Shown in pieces: positions 6,948-13,541 of a stretch of DNA of 41,291 nucleotides (within the stretch, counting starts at the first letter, position 1; each line of letters opens with the position of its first letter). A program made the position numbers and the translations under genes. A model generated the notes under the pieces. The model searched no databases, was not told where the DNA came from, and saw nothing but the letters and a program-made list of their open reading frames with translations. This DNA is from a virus. The DNA lies in IMG/VR virus record IMGVR_UViG_3300032050_000300, positions 1-41,291 of that record. The stretch is one strand, 5' to 3'.

Positions 6948-6977
6948 GCACAACCTGACGCGGATGTCAGGTTGTGC
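6948..6977. repeat. Inverted repeat IR4 (type A/A), candidate operator
   Basis: A perfect 12-bp palindrome with a 6-nt spacer: GCACAACCTGAC, GCGGAT, GTCAGGTTGTGC. The arms are identical to those of IR1 while the spacer differs. It lies between the small gene 6984-7058 and the start codon at 6928, within the leader of the 278-residue gene. Confidence 0.85.
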
Positions 6978-6983
6978 GGGGTT

Positions 6984-7058
6984 TCAGGTGTTGATCGCCA
7001 GCCACAGAGCCAGTGGCCAGAGGGCGATGCAGAGCCAGAGAATGATTCGGTCGATCAC
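6984..7058 (-). CDS. Probable 24-residue single-pass membrane peptide
   Basis: A tiny frame starting with GTG at 7058, which overlaps the stop of gene 7055-7309 as GTGA, with AAGGA 6 nt upstream. It encodes a basic/acidic N-cap (MIDR) followed by an almost uninterrupted hydrophobic segment rich in Leu, Trp, Ala and Ile (IILWLCIALWPLALWLA). That is long enough for one membrane helix. Size, coupling and a real ribosome site argue for translation. Phage peptides of this kind can act on host membrane enzymes or as holin-like factors, but no function is proven. Confidence 0.45.
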   Translation of the reverse strand: MIDRIILWLCIALWPLALWLAINT

Positions 7059-7309
7059 TTCGAGTCCTTGTTCGGGGTCAGTTTGGCAAGCAGGAAGTGC
7101 GAACCCGTGAAGGTCTGCACCTTGTGCTCGGTCTCTCGCATACGTCGGTACGCGTCGCGGTAACTGTTGGCCGCAGCCATGACGTCTTTGTCCGTTGCTT
7201 CAGGATGGCGCATCAGTTCGAGCGTCGTGCGCTCCATGCGCCGCAGGTTGTGGACGAGTCCATTCCACGCTAAAGCGACGACTTCCTTGCGTCGTTGGCT
7301 CATGGTCAC
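7055..7309 (-). CDS. Small basic helical phage protein
   Basis: An 84-residue basic protein. ATG 7309 overlaps the preceding stop (ATGA), which favours it over the ATG two codons later. It appears all-helical, with many Arg and Glu residues (RRMERTTLELMRHPEATDKD; YRDAYRRMRETEHKVQTF), like an antiparallel helical hairpin. No motif for enzymatic activity is seen. Confidence 0.7.
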   Translation of the reverse strand: MTMSQRRKEVVALAWNGLVHNLRRMERTTLELMRHPEATDKDVMAAANSYRDAYRRMRETEHKVQTFTGSHFLLAKLTPNKDSK

Positions 7310-7530
7310 AGTCCCTTGCTGCGCTTAATGCGGTAATCGTTGGCGTCGGGGTTCCACACCGACAAGATGACGCCATACGCGGCGTTCGGTTGGTTCCACG
7401 CGTCCTTGCCCGGATCGGCGTAGTTGTAGACTTTGGCGGCCTCGTATGCGCTGTCGCCAATGTACAAAATCGAGTTCATGCCGCACGGGGTAACAAGGGA
7501 CATCGCTCGGTCTACTCGGTATGTGTTCAT
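7306..7530 (-). CDS. Hypothetical small phage protein
   Basis: A 74-residue protein starting at 7530, one base after the stop of gene 7532-7747. It is rich in Tyr, Asn and Asp (YIGDSAYEAAKVYNYADPGK) and ends in a basic tail. The layout suggests a small alpha/beta domain. No recognised family. Confidence 0.7.
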   Translation of the reverse strand: MNTYRVDRAMSLVTPCGMNSILYIGDSAYEAAKVYNYADPGKDAWNQPNAAYGVILSVWNPDANDYRIKRSKGL

Positions 7531-7531
7531 G

Positions 7532-7747
7532 TCAGGTTGTCCTCTTGGGGTTGAGTTGGGCCAGCAGGGTGTAGTCAGTCACGTGGATGTAGTTGGATTT
7601 GTTAAGTGGCACAACACAGCGGGTCTTGGCCCGTTGCTTGGCCTGCGAGTCGCCACATGGCAGGCATGTGTGATAACCGAGTTCCCATCGGGCGGGGTCG
7701 ACGGGCGTCTCGTCGCCACGAAGTTGACAGGGACTGCAAAGCGGCAT
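7532..7747 (-). CDS. Small zinc-ribbon-like protein, first gene of operon
   Basis: A 71-residue protein with two CxxC pairs, CSPC (residues 4-7) and CLPC (28-31), about 20 residues apart. This is the usual spacing of a treble-clef or zinc-ribbon knuckle. ATG 7747 is chosen because GGAGA lies 8-10 nt upstream; the frame is open to 7843, but that stretch crosses inverted repeat IR5. It is the first gene after the promoter at 7849-7877. The remaining sequence is basic and soluble (QAKQRAKTRCVVPLNKSNYI). Zinc binding and a regulatory or scaffolding role are inferred. Confidence 0.7.
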   Translation of the reverse strand: MPLCSPCQLRGDETPVDPARWELGYHTCLPCGDSQAKQRAKTRCVVPLNKSNYIHVTDYTLLAQLNPKRTT

Positions 7748-7775
7748 TGCATGTTCTCCAGTAAGTGAGTTAACA

Positions 7776-7805
7776 GAACATTCTGACGGTGTTGTCAGGT
7801 TGTGC
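7776..7805. repeat. Inverted repeat IR5 (mixed type B/A), candidate operator
   Basis: Arms GAACATTCTGAC and GTCAGGTTGTGC around the 6-nt spacer GGTGTT. The right arm is identical to that of IR1 and IR4; the left arm resembles IR3. The palindrome is therefore imperfect, but the CTGAC-N6-GTCAG core is intact. It lies between the promoter 7849-7877 and the start codon at 7747, where a bound protein would block transcription or initiation. Confidence 0.75.
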
Positions 7806-7848
7806 GGGTCTTGCTGCGGGCCGTTCAACAGACGAACGACCACAACAT

Positions 7849-7877
7849 ATTATCGCAGATGTCAAGTGTCGTGTCAA
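7849..7877 (-). promoter_or_regulatory. Sigma70 promoter with duplicated -35 element
   Basis: On the minus strand TTGACA (7877-7872) and GATAAT (7854-7849) are 17 nt apart. TGTCAAGTGT occurs twice on the plus strand (7860-7869 and 7872-7881), so a second TTGACA lies within the spacer. The upstream AAACACACTTGACA matches the promoter at 6057-6085 exactly. It should drive the operon from 7747 to 6092, with a leader of about 95 nt containing IR5. Confidence 0.7.
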
Positions 7878-7995
7878 GTGTGTTTGCTTGTGTTTGTGGC
7901 GCTGTTCGTACCGTATTTGTAGTGTCTGTGCGACGAGCGAACTTTATTTGTGGGTCTGTGAGAGTCGTCTAGGTCGGGGCCGCCAGCGGGGCGGT

Positions 7996-8393
7996 TGTAA
8001 AGGGAAAAGAGTGGGTGTTAACTCGGTTTAATTTTACATTCTATTATTACAACACGGAAAAAAGAGGGGGGGAGTAACGCTGAAAAGTGGGGAAATGTAA
8101 GTTTACGATGACAAAGCCATACGCAACTATTTACAGGCTACACAAAAAACCACGAGATGGATTGCGCGTCCAACGCGCTCTCGGGTTTACAAGTCTGTCT
8201 TTTCCATTACCCGGTACATTAGAAAATAATCTTGTAAATTATGAATAATGCAAGTTGGTTAACCGTTGGCGTACACCAGTTCATAGCTTTATTTGTGGCG
8301 TAAACGCCCGTTGCCGGGTGCCTGTGGCGTGTGGCCGACCTATCATCAATCCCTGCAAAGCAGGGTTACAGTGTAAAGTTTACAGGGTTTACA
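7996..8393. repeat. Cluster of eight TGTAAA/TTTACA hexamers
   Basis: The hexamer TGTAAA or its complement occurs at 7996, 8033, 8130, 8186, 8233, 8372, 8379 and 8388. The 8372 and 8379 copies form the palindrome TGTAAA-G-TTTACA. A ninth copy is at 9407. About 0.2 would be expected by chance in 400 bp of random sequence. Spacing is irregular, so they are iteron-like rather than a tandem array. Confidence 0.6.
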
Positions 8394-8409
8394 TGAGCAA
8401 ACTAGGTTT

Positions 8410-8439
8410 GCACAGCCTGACCGATCGGTCAGAATGTAC
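8410..8439. repeat. Inverted repeat IR6 (mixed type A/B), candidate operator
   Basis: Arms GCACAGCCTGAC and GTCAGAATGTAC around the 6-nt palindromic spacer CGATCG, so the inner 16 bp CTGACCGATCGGTCAG is a perfect palindrome. It lies just past the terminator of gene 8488-9177 and at the edge of the hexamer cluster. Confidence 0.75.
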
Positions 8440-8444
8440 GGGCG

Positions 8445-8469
8445 AAAAAAAGCCCCGCCGAAGCGGGGC
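8445..8469 (-). terminator. Strong intrinsic terminator
   Basis: On the minus strand GCCCCGC, the tetraloop TTCG and GCGGGGC form a 7-bp GC-only stem (8469-8452) followed by seven T residues (8451-8445). This is a textbook rho-independent terminator with a stabilising UUCG loop. It lies 19 bp downstream of the stop of gene 8488-9177. Confidence 0.93.
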
Positions 8470-8487
8470 CGGTGTTGCAATGTCAGT

Positions 8488-9177
8488 TTACTTGGTCTTG
8501 CCTTTCGTCGGCTTGGCAATCTCGCCGGCCGCCTCAGTGAGGCGAGCCCATGCGCGAGCACGGGTGGCCGCATCGGCCGATCGAATTTCAACGGCCGCCT
8601 CGATCAGCGACAGGGTATCGTCATCGGCTTTCGATGCTAGTTCGCGGATAGCGTCCCTGCGCGGCTTTAGTGCTTCGGTTTTCTTCTTTTCGGCCGCCTT
8701 TTCTTCTTCTTTGCGCGCATTGATTTCGGCATCGACGGCTTGCCTGTACTCTTTCGCGGTTTCCTTGCTGACGTCGCCGGCCGCGATTTTTGCTCCGGCC
8801 GCTTCGCGCGCGGCTTTTATTTCCTCTACCGGCTTTCCCTTGAAAGGGTCGACCCGCGCAGACGAAACGCGTGCCGCGTTCGCGTTATCGGCTTTCGGCT
8901 TTTCGGCAGTGAGACCGGTTGCGAACCGTGACCAAGCCTTATCTATCGTATTGGCTTTCACGCCTTCACGCTGCGAGGCAAAACCAGCGCGCCATGAAAG
9001 GCGCGCAGCCTCCCATACGGTAAACGTCGGTTTTGCTCCCATGAGCCCGTCATAGAATTTCAAGACCGTATCGGTCGCACCATCGGCCAATGCATACACT
9101 GAGCCGGCATCGCTAGCGGTTTTCAATTCGATGCCAAACGCGCGAACGGGCGTGCTTTCGATTGCTTTGGTTTCCAT
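8488..9177 (-). CDS. Solitary Ala/Lys-rich coiled-coil phage protein
   Basis: A 229-residue protein with start at 9177 (AAAGG about 8 nt upstream). The frame is open to 9255, but that part covers the promoter. The N-terminal half looks globular (SVYALADGATDTVLKFYDGL; FTVWEAARLSWRAGFASQRE). Residues from about 110 are highly charged and Ala-rich, with a long probable coiled coil (EINARKEEEKAAEKKKTEAL) and a basic C-terminus (KPTKGKTK). It is a single-gene unit with its own promoter and terminator, unlike the other left-arm genes, which suggests early or high-level expression. The gene holds several CGGCCG sites. A DNA-associated role is possible but unproven. Confidence 0.75.
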   Translation of the reverse strand: METKAIESTPVRAFGIELKTASDAGSVYALADGATDTVLKFYDGLMGAKPTFTVWEAARLSWRAGFASQREGVKANTIDKAWSRFATGLTAEKPKADNANAARVSSARVDPFKGKPVEEIKAAREAAGAKIAAGDVSKETAKEYRQAVDAEINARKEEEKAAEKKKTEALKPRRDAIRELASKADDDTLSLIEAAVEIRSADAATRARAWARLTEAAGEIAKPTKGKTK

Positions 9178-9226
9178 CTTTTTGCCTTTGAATGATTGAA
9201 TGCGTGGCCAAAACGACCACATGCAT

Positions 9227-9255
9227 ATTAGACCACAATCAAGGCGACAATGCAA
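9227..9255 (-). promoter_or_regulatory. Probable sigma70-like promoter for 8488-9177
   Basis: On the minus strand TTGCAT (9255-9250) and TCTAAT (9232-9227) are 17 nt apart. The -10 is close to consensus and the -35 is weak. Inverted repeat IR7 lies 2 bp upstream of the -35, the same arrangement as IR1 and the 1981-2009 promoter. Confidence 0.5.
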
Positions 9256-9257
9256 GC

Positions 9258-9287
9258 GTACATTCCGACACGCGCGTCAGGTTGTGC
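9258..9287. repeat. Inverted repeat IR7 (mixed type B/A), candidate operator
   Basis: Arms GTACATTCCGAC and GTCAGGTTGTGC around the 6-nt spacer ACGCGC. The right arm is identical to IR1, IR4 and IR5; the left arm is type B with one change in the core. It is located immediately upstream of the leftward promoter at 9227-9255. Confidence 0.75.
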
Positions 9288-9344
9288 GACCTAGCCCATG
9301 CTGCCACGACCAACCCGACCCACCCCCCTGCCATGGGTCCAAGG

Positions 9345-9364
9345 CCCACCCCCGCCCCACCCCC
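9345..9364 (-). other. G-quadruplex-forming motif upstream of terminase genes
   Basis: The plus strand reads CCC-A-CCCCC-G-CCCC-A-CCCCC. On the minus strand this is four G-runs (5, 4, 5, 3) separated by single-base loops, the most stable class of intramolecular G-quadruplex motif. A further run of six C lies at 9323-9328. It sits in the non-coding gap before the small terminase gene, a position where packaging sites often lie. Confidence 0.7.
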
Positions 9365-9424
9365 GGCTTAGGTATGCCGTACATAACAAGGTCTCCAAAA
9401 CCTACATGTAAACCTAGTTAACAC

Positions 9425-9453
9425 TTGCTAATCGCCCCGCCCCTCGTTACCAT
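9425..9453 (+). promoter_or_regulatory. Promoter for the terminase/late operon, leaderless type
   Basis: TTGCTA (9425-9430) and TACCAT (9448-9453) are 17 nt apart, and the start codon of the small terminase gene begins exactly 6 nt after the -10 hexamer. No Shine-Dalgarno sequence precedes that ATG. Transcription would start at or next to the ATG. Confidence 0.55.
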
Positions 9454-9459
9454 CGAACC

Positions 9460-9975
9460 ATGACACAAGCATCCCAACTACTCAGCCTCGATCCCAAGCT
9501 CGTATTCGACTTGGCAGCGCAGGTCGACCCACCCCATGTGGTGGCCGCAAACTACGGACTCGACCCACAGTTCTTGGCCGAGATGCTGGAGATGCCGCAC
9601 GTCAAGCAGGCGATCCTCCAAAAGCGCAAGGAACTGAAAGACGTCAACTACGCTGTGGTGGCTAAGGCGCGGTTGATGGTCGAGGACTTGCTGCCGGATA
9701 TCTACCGTCGGGCCAAGAGCGAGAACGCCACACTTAGTGGTGTGCTGGAGGCGGCCAAGTTCCTTCGGACTGTTGGTGGGCTTGACAAGCTGGACGTGAA
9801 CACCGCCGTCCAAGAGAAGTTCTCCATCACGATCCAGTTCAGCAACGCGGCTCCCGGGTACGCGCCGTCGTCCGTCATTGACGTGGAAGCCCAAGAAGTG
9901 CTGCCGGCTCCGCCTGCCTTTCTACAGAAAGAAACGACGATGAATCTTTCTGACTTGGCGTACGACGAACCATGA
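9460..9975 (+). CDS. Probable small terminase subunit (TerS)
   Basis: A 171-residue protein directly before, and overlapping by ATGA, the large terminase gene, the standard place of TerS. TerS binds the packaging site on DNA and regulates TerL. The N-terminal 60 residues look helical with a helix-turn-helix-like part (VVAANYGLDPQFLAEMLEMP). The middle is a helical oligomerisation-type region with basic residues (KAREL-like KRKELKDVNYAVVAKAR), and the C-terminal tail is flexible and acidic (VLPAPPAFLQKETTMNLSDL). Assignment rests on position and architecture. There is no Shine-Dalgarno sequence, and a promoter lies 6 nt upstream. Confidence 0.75.
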   Translation: MTQASQLLSLDPKLVFDLAAQVDPPHVVAANYGLDPQFLAEMLEMPHVKQAILQKRKELKDVNYAVVAKARLMVEDLLPDIYRRAKSENATLSGVLEAAKFLRTVGGLDKLDVNTAVQEKFSITIQFSNAAPGYAPSSVIDVEAQEVLPAPPAFLQKETTMNLSDLAYDEP

Positions 9976-11372
9976 GTCTGCTGTACATCCCCGTACCAAG
10001 CACCGAACCGTTCATCCAAGCCGACAAGTTCTCAAACTTCATCGTGGGACCCGTTGGGTCGACCAAGACCACAGCCAGCCTGATGAAGATCGCCTACGAG
10101 GCGCAGCGAGTCAAAGCAGGGCGTGACGGTATCCGTAGAAGCCGGATCGCGGTGGTGCGAAACACCCGCCAGATGCTGTGGGACACGACGATCCCTGACT
10201 TTTTGAAGTGGTACCCGGACGGGCAGGCGGGCATCTTGGAGAAAACCAACTCCAAGTTCCTGCTCAAATTTGGCGACGTGCAGTGCGAAGTGCTGTTCCG
10301 GGGGCTGGATGACGCCAACGACGTGCGTCGGCTGTTGTCGCTTCAGTTGACATTCGGCATGCTCGACGAGTTCCGAGAGATCCACCCGGATATCTACAAC
10401 GCACTGACCGGCCGTCTGGGACGATACCCCGACAAGACGATGAACGGCGTGGGGGCGTGCGACGACTCTGGTAAGCAGATCCACAAAGTCTGGGGGGCGA
10501 CTAACCCACCTGACGCGGATACGTTCTGGGAGAACCTGCTGACCGAGCCGCCGAACAACATGCACGTCACGTTCCAGCCCAGTGGCAGAAGCCCGGAGGC
10601 TGACTGGGTGCAGCACCTCCCCGATGGGTACTACGAGAACCTGTGCGAAGGTAAAGACGAGGACTGGATCAGCGTCTACGTGGATGGTCAGTTCGGAGCG
10701 TCACTAGCGGGCAAGCCCGTGTTCAAAGCGTTCACAGCCGACACGCACGTCTCCAAGACCCCACTACAGCTTCTGTCTGGCGCGGGAGTGATCATCGGAG
10801 TGGACGCTGGCTTGAGCCCGGCGGCCGTGATCGGACAGGTCGACTACCAAGGACGAGTTATCGTCCACGACGCTCTGATCAGCGAGAGTATGGGCGCACT
10901 CCGGTTCATTCGGGAGAAACTCAAACCGCTATTGGCAAACAAGTACGCTGGGTATAAAGTAACCGTCGTGATCGACCCGGCGGCGCAGCAGCGGGCCCAG
11001 ACGGACGAGCGCACTGTGATGGATATGTTCAAAGCCGAAGGGTTCGCTATCAAGGCCGCGCGGACTAACGCAATTCCGGCTCGCATCGCTGCGGTTGACC
11101 AGTTCCTGACCCGTACGGTCGACGGGAAACCGGCGTTCTTGGTGAACAAAGAGTCTTGCCAGTCGCTGATCTCAGCCCTTCGCGGGCGGTACCGGTACAA
11201 AGTCAGCACTAAAGGTGACGTCGACGAGAGTCCTGAGAAAAACCACCCGTGGAGTGACGTGGCAGATGCCTGCCAATATCTCTGCCTGCACGCCGACAAC
11301 GGCAGCACACTGGGCTGGGCAACTCAACAAACTCGACGCGACGTCAAAAAAGTGAGTTACCATTACTCATGA
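9972..11372 (+). CDS. Large terminase subunit (TerL), ATPase-nuclease
   Basis: A 466-residue DNA-packaging motor. The ATPase domain has a deviant Walker A, GPVGSTKTT (26-34, K32), and Walker B FGMLDEF (D132, E133). The C-terminal RNase H-like nuclease shows the acidic residues D278 (IIGVDAG), D335 (VVIDPA) and D429 (WSDVADA). Length and domain order are normal for TerL. The start overlaps the TerS stop (ATGA). It docks on the portal protein encoded next and cuts concatemeric DNA. Confidence 0.95.
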   Translation: MSLLYIPVPSTEPFIQADKFSNFIVGPVGSTKTTASLMKIAYEAQRVKAGRDGIRRSRIAVVRNTRQMLWDTTIPDFLKWYPDGQAGILEKTNSKFLLKFGDVQCEVLFRGLDDANDVRRLLSLQLTFGMLDEFREIHPDIYNALTGRLGRYPDKTMNGVGACDDSGKQIHKVWGATNPPDADTFWENLLTEPPNNMHVTFQPSGRSPEADWVQHLPDGYYENLCEGKDEDWISVYVDGQFGASLAGKPVFKAFTADTHVSKTPLQLLSGAGVIIGVDAGLSPAAVIGQVDYQGRVIVHDALISESMGALRFIREKLKPLLANKYAGYKVTVVIDPAAQQRAQTDERTVMDMFKAEGFAIKAARTNAIPARIAAVDQFLTRTVDGKPAFLVNKESCQSLISALRGRYRYKVSTKGDVDESPEKNHPWSDVADACQYLCLHADNGSTLGWATQQTRRDVKKVSYHYS

Positions 11373-11395
11373 CGTTCTAGTACGTAAGGTATATT

Positions 11396-13531
11396 ATGCT
11401 TGGTCTCCCGTCCCCTGAGCAGACCGGCGGCAGTTCGCCAAATATGTCTATCGGCGGATTCCTGCCCGTAGCTAGTGCCGCCCAGTTGGCGGCGGAGGAG
11501 CGACGGCAAGCCGACATGGGCCAGCAGAGCGCCCCGATTCAAGGACTGGCAGGCCATGTCCGTTCCGTCTGGCAGATCTGCCGCACGGCGAAAGAACAGA
11601 CTGTCGAGCCACGGATGCTGGCTAACATGCGCGTCCGCCGGGGAGAGTACGACCCTGACGAGTTGGAGCGTATCCGTAAACAGGGCGGCAGCGAGATCTA
11701 TATGATGATCGGCTCGACCAAGTGTCGGGCAGCAGCTTCGTGGCTGCGAGACGTCGTTGTTGCGGTGCGGGAAGAAAAGCCGTGGACGATCATGCCCACG
11801 CCGATGCCCACCATGTCGCCGACGCTCATCGAGGAGGTCAAAGGGAAAGCCACGCAGATGCTGGCTCAGTACCTGATGACCACCGGCAACATGCCCGATG
11901 AAGGAACACTGCGCCAGATCATGACCCAGATGCGCGACGAGTTTGTCGTGCAGTTGCGTGAGGAGGCCGTGAAAAAGGCCGAGCGCATGGAGCAGAAAAT
12001 GGAGGACCAGCTTGTAGAGGGCGGGTTCCTTCAGGCGCTCAATGAGTTCGTGGATGACGTCACCACGTTCCCCACGGCGTTCCTTGCCGGGCCCGTCATT
12101 CGTCGCAAACCTCAGTTGCGGTGGGAGACTGACCCCGCGACCGGGCGCTGGGGGCCGGTGTTTGACGAGGCACTAGTTGAGGAGTGGGAGCGGGTTAGTC
12201 CGTTCGACGTCTACCCCCACCCCGCCATGACTAACGTCAACGACCCGTTGCCGCTGATTCGCAGGCACCGTCTTGCGCGCAGCCAGTTGACCGAACTGAT
12301 CGGCGTTGAGGGTTACGACGACAAAGCGATCCGTGCTGTGCTCGATGAGTACGGCCGTGGCGGTCTGCGTGAGTGGCTGATGGTGGATACGTCTCGGGCG
12401 CAGGTCGAGGGGCGCAATACCGTCTACGCGATGATGAACGCGGAAGCCACCATCGACGCCTTGCAGATGTACGGCCCGGTGAGCGGTCAGATGCTGCGCG
12501 ACTGGGGGATGGACGAGGCTCAGATCCCCGACGTTGCCAAGGAGTACCACGCAGAGATCTGGTTGATCGGCCACTGGGTGATCAAGGCCACGCTGAACTA
12601 CGATCCCTTGGGTCGTAAGCCGATGTACGGTTCTTCGTACGAGCGAGTTCCCGGCGTGTTCTGGGGCAACAGCGTAGTCGACCTCTGCGCCGACTCGCAG
12701 CGCATGTGCAATGCCGCAGCCCGGGCGCTCGCCAACAACATGGGCATTTCTTCGGGCCCGCAGGCGTACGTCAACGTCGATCGACTGCCCTCGGGCGAGG
12801 ACGTGACTGAGATGTACCCGTGGAAGATCTGGCAGGTTACCTCCGATCCCATGGGTGGCGGTGCTGATCCGGTCAAATTCTTCCAGCCGCAGAGCAACGC
12901 GCAGGAGTTGATGACCATTTTCCAGCACTTCTCCGTGCGCGCGGATGAGGATTCAGGTATTCCCCGCTACATGACGGGCGAGTCACCCTCGGGCGGCGCT
13001 GGCAGAACAGCTTCTGGCCTGTCCATGTTGCTTGGGAACGCGTCCAAGACCATCAAACAGGTGGTCGCAAACGTCGATATGGACATCATCAAGCCCATCA
13101 TTGAGCGTCTGTACGACCACAATATGCAGTTCTCGGACGATGAGGAACTCAAGGGCGATGTCCGCGTGGTTGCTCGCGGGGCTACCAGCATCATGCTGAA
13201 GGAATCGGCGCAGGTTCGGCGCAATGAGTTCCTCCAAATCGTGTCTAGTAACCCGGTTTTGAGCCAAATTGTGGGTATGGAAGGCATCGCAACCCTGCTC
13301 CGGGAGGCTGCTAAGACCCTAGATATGCCCAATGTGGACAAAATTGTCCCGAATCTGGACAAAGTTAAGCTCATGACCATGCTCCAGCAGAATCTGGCGG
13401 CTGTTCAGGCCCAAAACGGGCAACAGGGGGGCCCAAACACCCCTACACCAGCCACAGGACCGTCGGGATCGGGTCAATCGCTCGCAAATGGCGCTCCGAC
13501 AACCGATAATTTCACCCCCCAGCCCCAGTAA
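11396..13531 (+). CDS. Portal protein
   Basis: A 711-residue protein immediately after TerL and before the scaffold and capsid genes, in the size range of the large portals of short-tailed phages. Features include a helical charged region (about 150-215), the segment SPFDVYPHPAMTNVNDPLPL, and a helical stem/crown part. It ends in a Gln/Pro/Gly-rich flexible tail (from about 665). The dodecameric portal forms the DNA channel at one capsid vertex. The start at 11396 has AAGG 8 nt upstream, and the 23-bp gap after TerL is otherwise empty. Confidence 0.9.
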   Translation: MLGLPSPEQTGGSSPNMSIGGFLPVASAAQLAAEERRQADMGQQSAPIQGLAGHVRSVWQICRTAKEQTVEPRMLANMRVRRGEYDPDELERIRKQGGSEIYMMIGSTKCRAAASWLRDVVVAVREEKPWTIMPTPMPTMSPTLIEEVKGKATQMLAQYLMTTGNMPDEGTLRQIMTQMRDEFVVQLREEAVKKAERMEQKMEDQLVEGGFLQALNEFVDDVTTFPTAFLAGPVIRRKPQLRWETDPATGRWGPVFDEALVEEWERVSPFDVYPHPAMTNVNDPLPLIRRHRLARSQLTELIGVEGYDDKAIRAVLDEYGRGGLREWLMVDTSRAQVEGRNTVYAMMNAEATIDALQMYGPVSGQMLRDWGMDEAQIPDVAKEYHAEIWLIGHWVIKATLNYDPLGRKPMYGSSYERVPGVFWGNSVVDLCADSQRMCNAAARALANNMGISSGPQAYVNVDRLPSGEDVTEMYPWKIWQVTSDPMGGGADPVKFFQPQSNAQELMTIFQHFSVRADEDSGIPRYMTGESPSGGAGRTASGLSMLLGNASKTIKQVVANVDMDIIKPIIERLYDHNMQFSDDEELKGDVRVVARGATSIMLKESAQVRRNEFLQIVSSNPVLSQIVGMEGIATLLREAAKTLDMPNVDKIVPNLDKVKLMTMLQQNLAAVQAQNGQQGGPNTPTPATGPSGSGQSLANGAPTTDNFTPQPQ

Positions 13532-13541
13532 GGAGCGTTTC

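Larger units (their letters stand above)
7806..8409. other. Non-coding control region, possible origin
   Basis: About 600 bp with no convincing gene on either strand. It contains the promoter at 7849-7877, AT-rich stretches (about 8020-8060 and 8215-8260), a cluster of TGTAAA/TTTACA hexamers, a 12-bp direct repeat CTTTATTTGTGG (7942-7953 and 8287-8298) and a small hairpin CCCTGC-AAA-GCAGGG (8351-8365). This is the usual texture of a phage control region or replication origin. Neither use is proven by the sequence. Confidence 0.55.

Noticed and set aside
7789-8031. Rightward 80-residue Cys-rich frame
   Set aside because: It covers inverted repeat IR5 and the promoter at 7849-7877, has no ribosome site, and its composition reflects GT-rich DNA.
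8108-8248. Rightward 46-codon frame starting MTKPYATIYRLHKK in the non-coding region
   Set aside because: It looks protein-like, but it has no ribosome site or good promoter, lies within the hexamer cluster and runs opposite to all left-arm genes. Kept only as a remark.
8351-8365. Hairpin CCCTGC-AAA-GCAGGG as terminator
   Set aside because: Only a 6-bp stem with a 3-nt loop and no T-tract; no gene ends just before it on either strand.
8255-9055. Rightward 266-residue frame
   Set aside because: Antisense to the well-supported gene 8488-9177 and to its terminator; Ala/Ser-rich shadow of a GC-rich gene.
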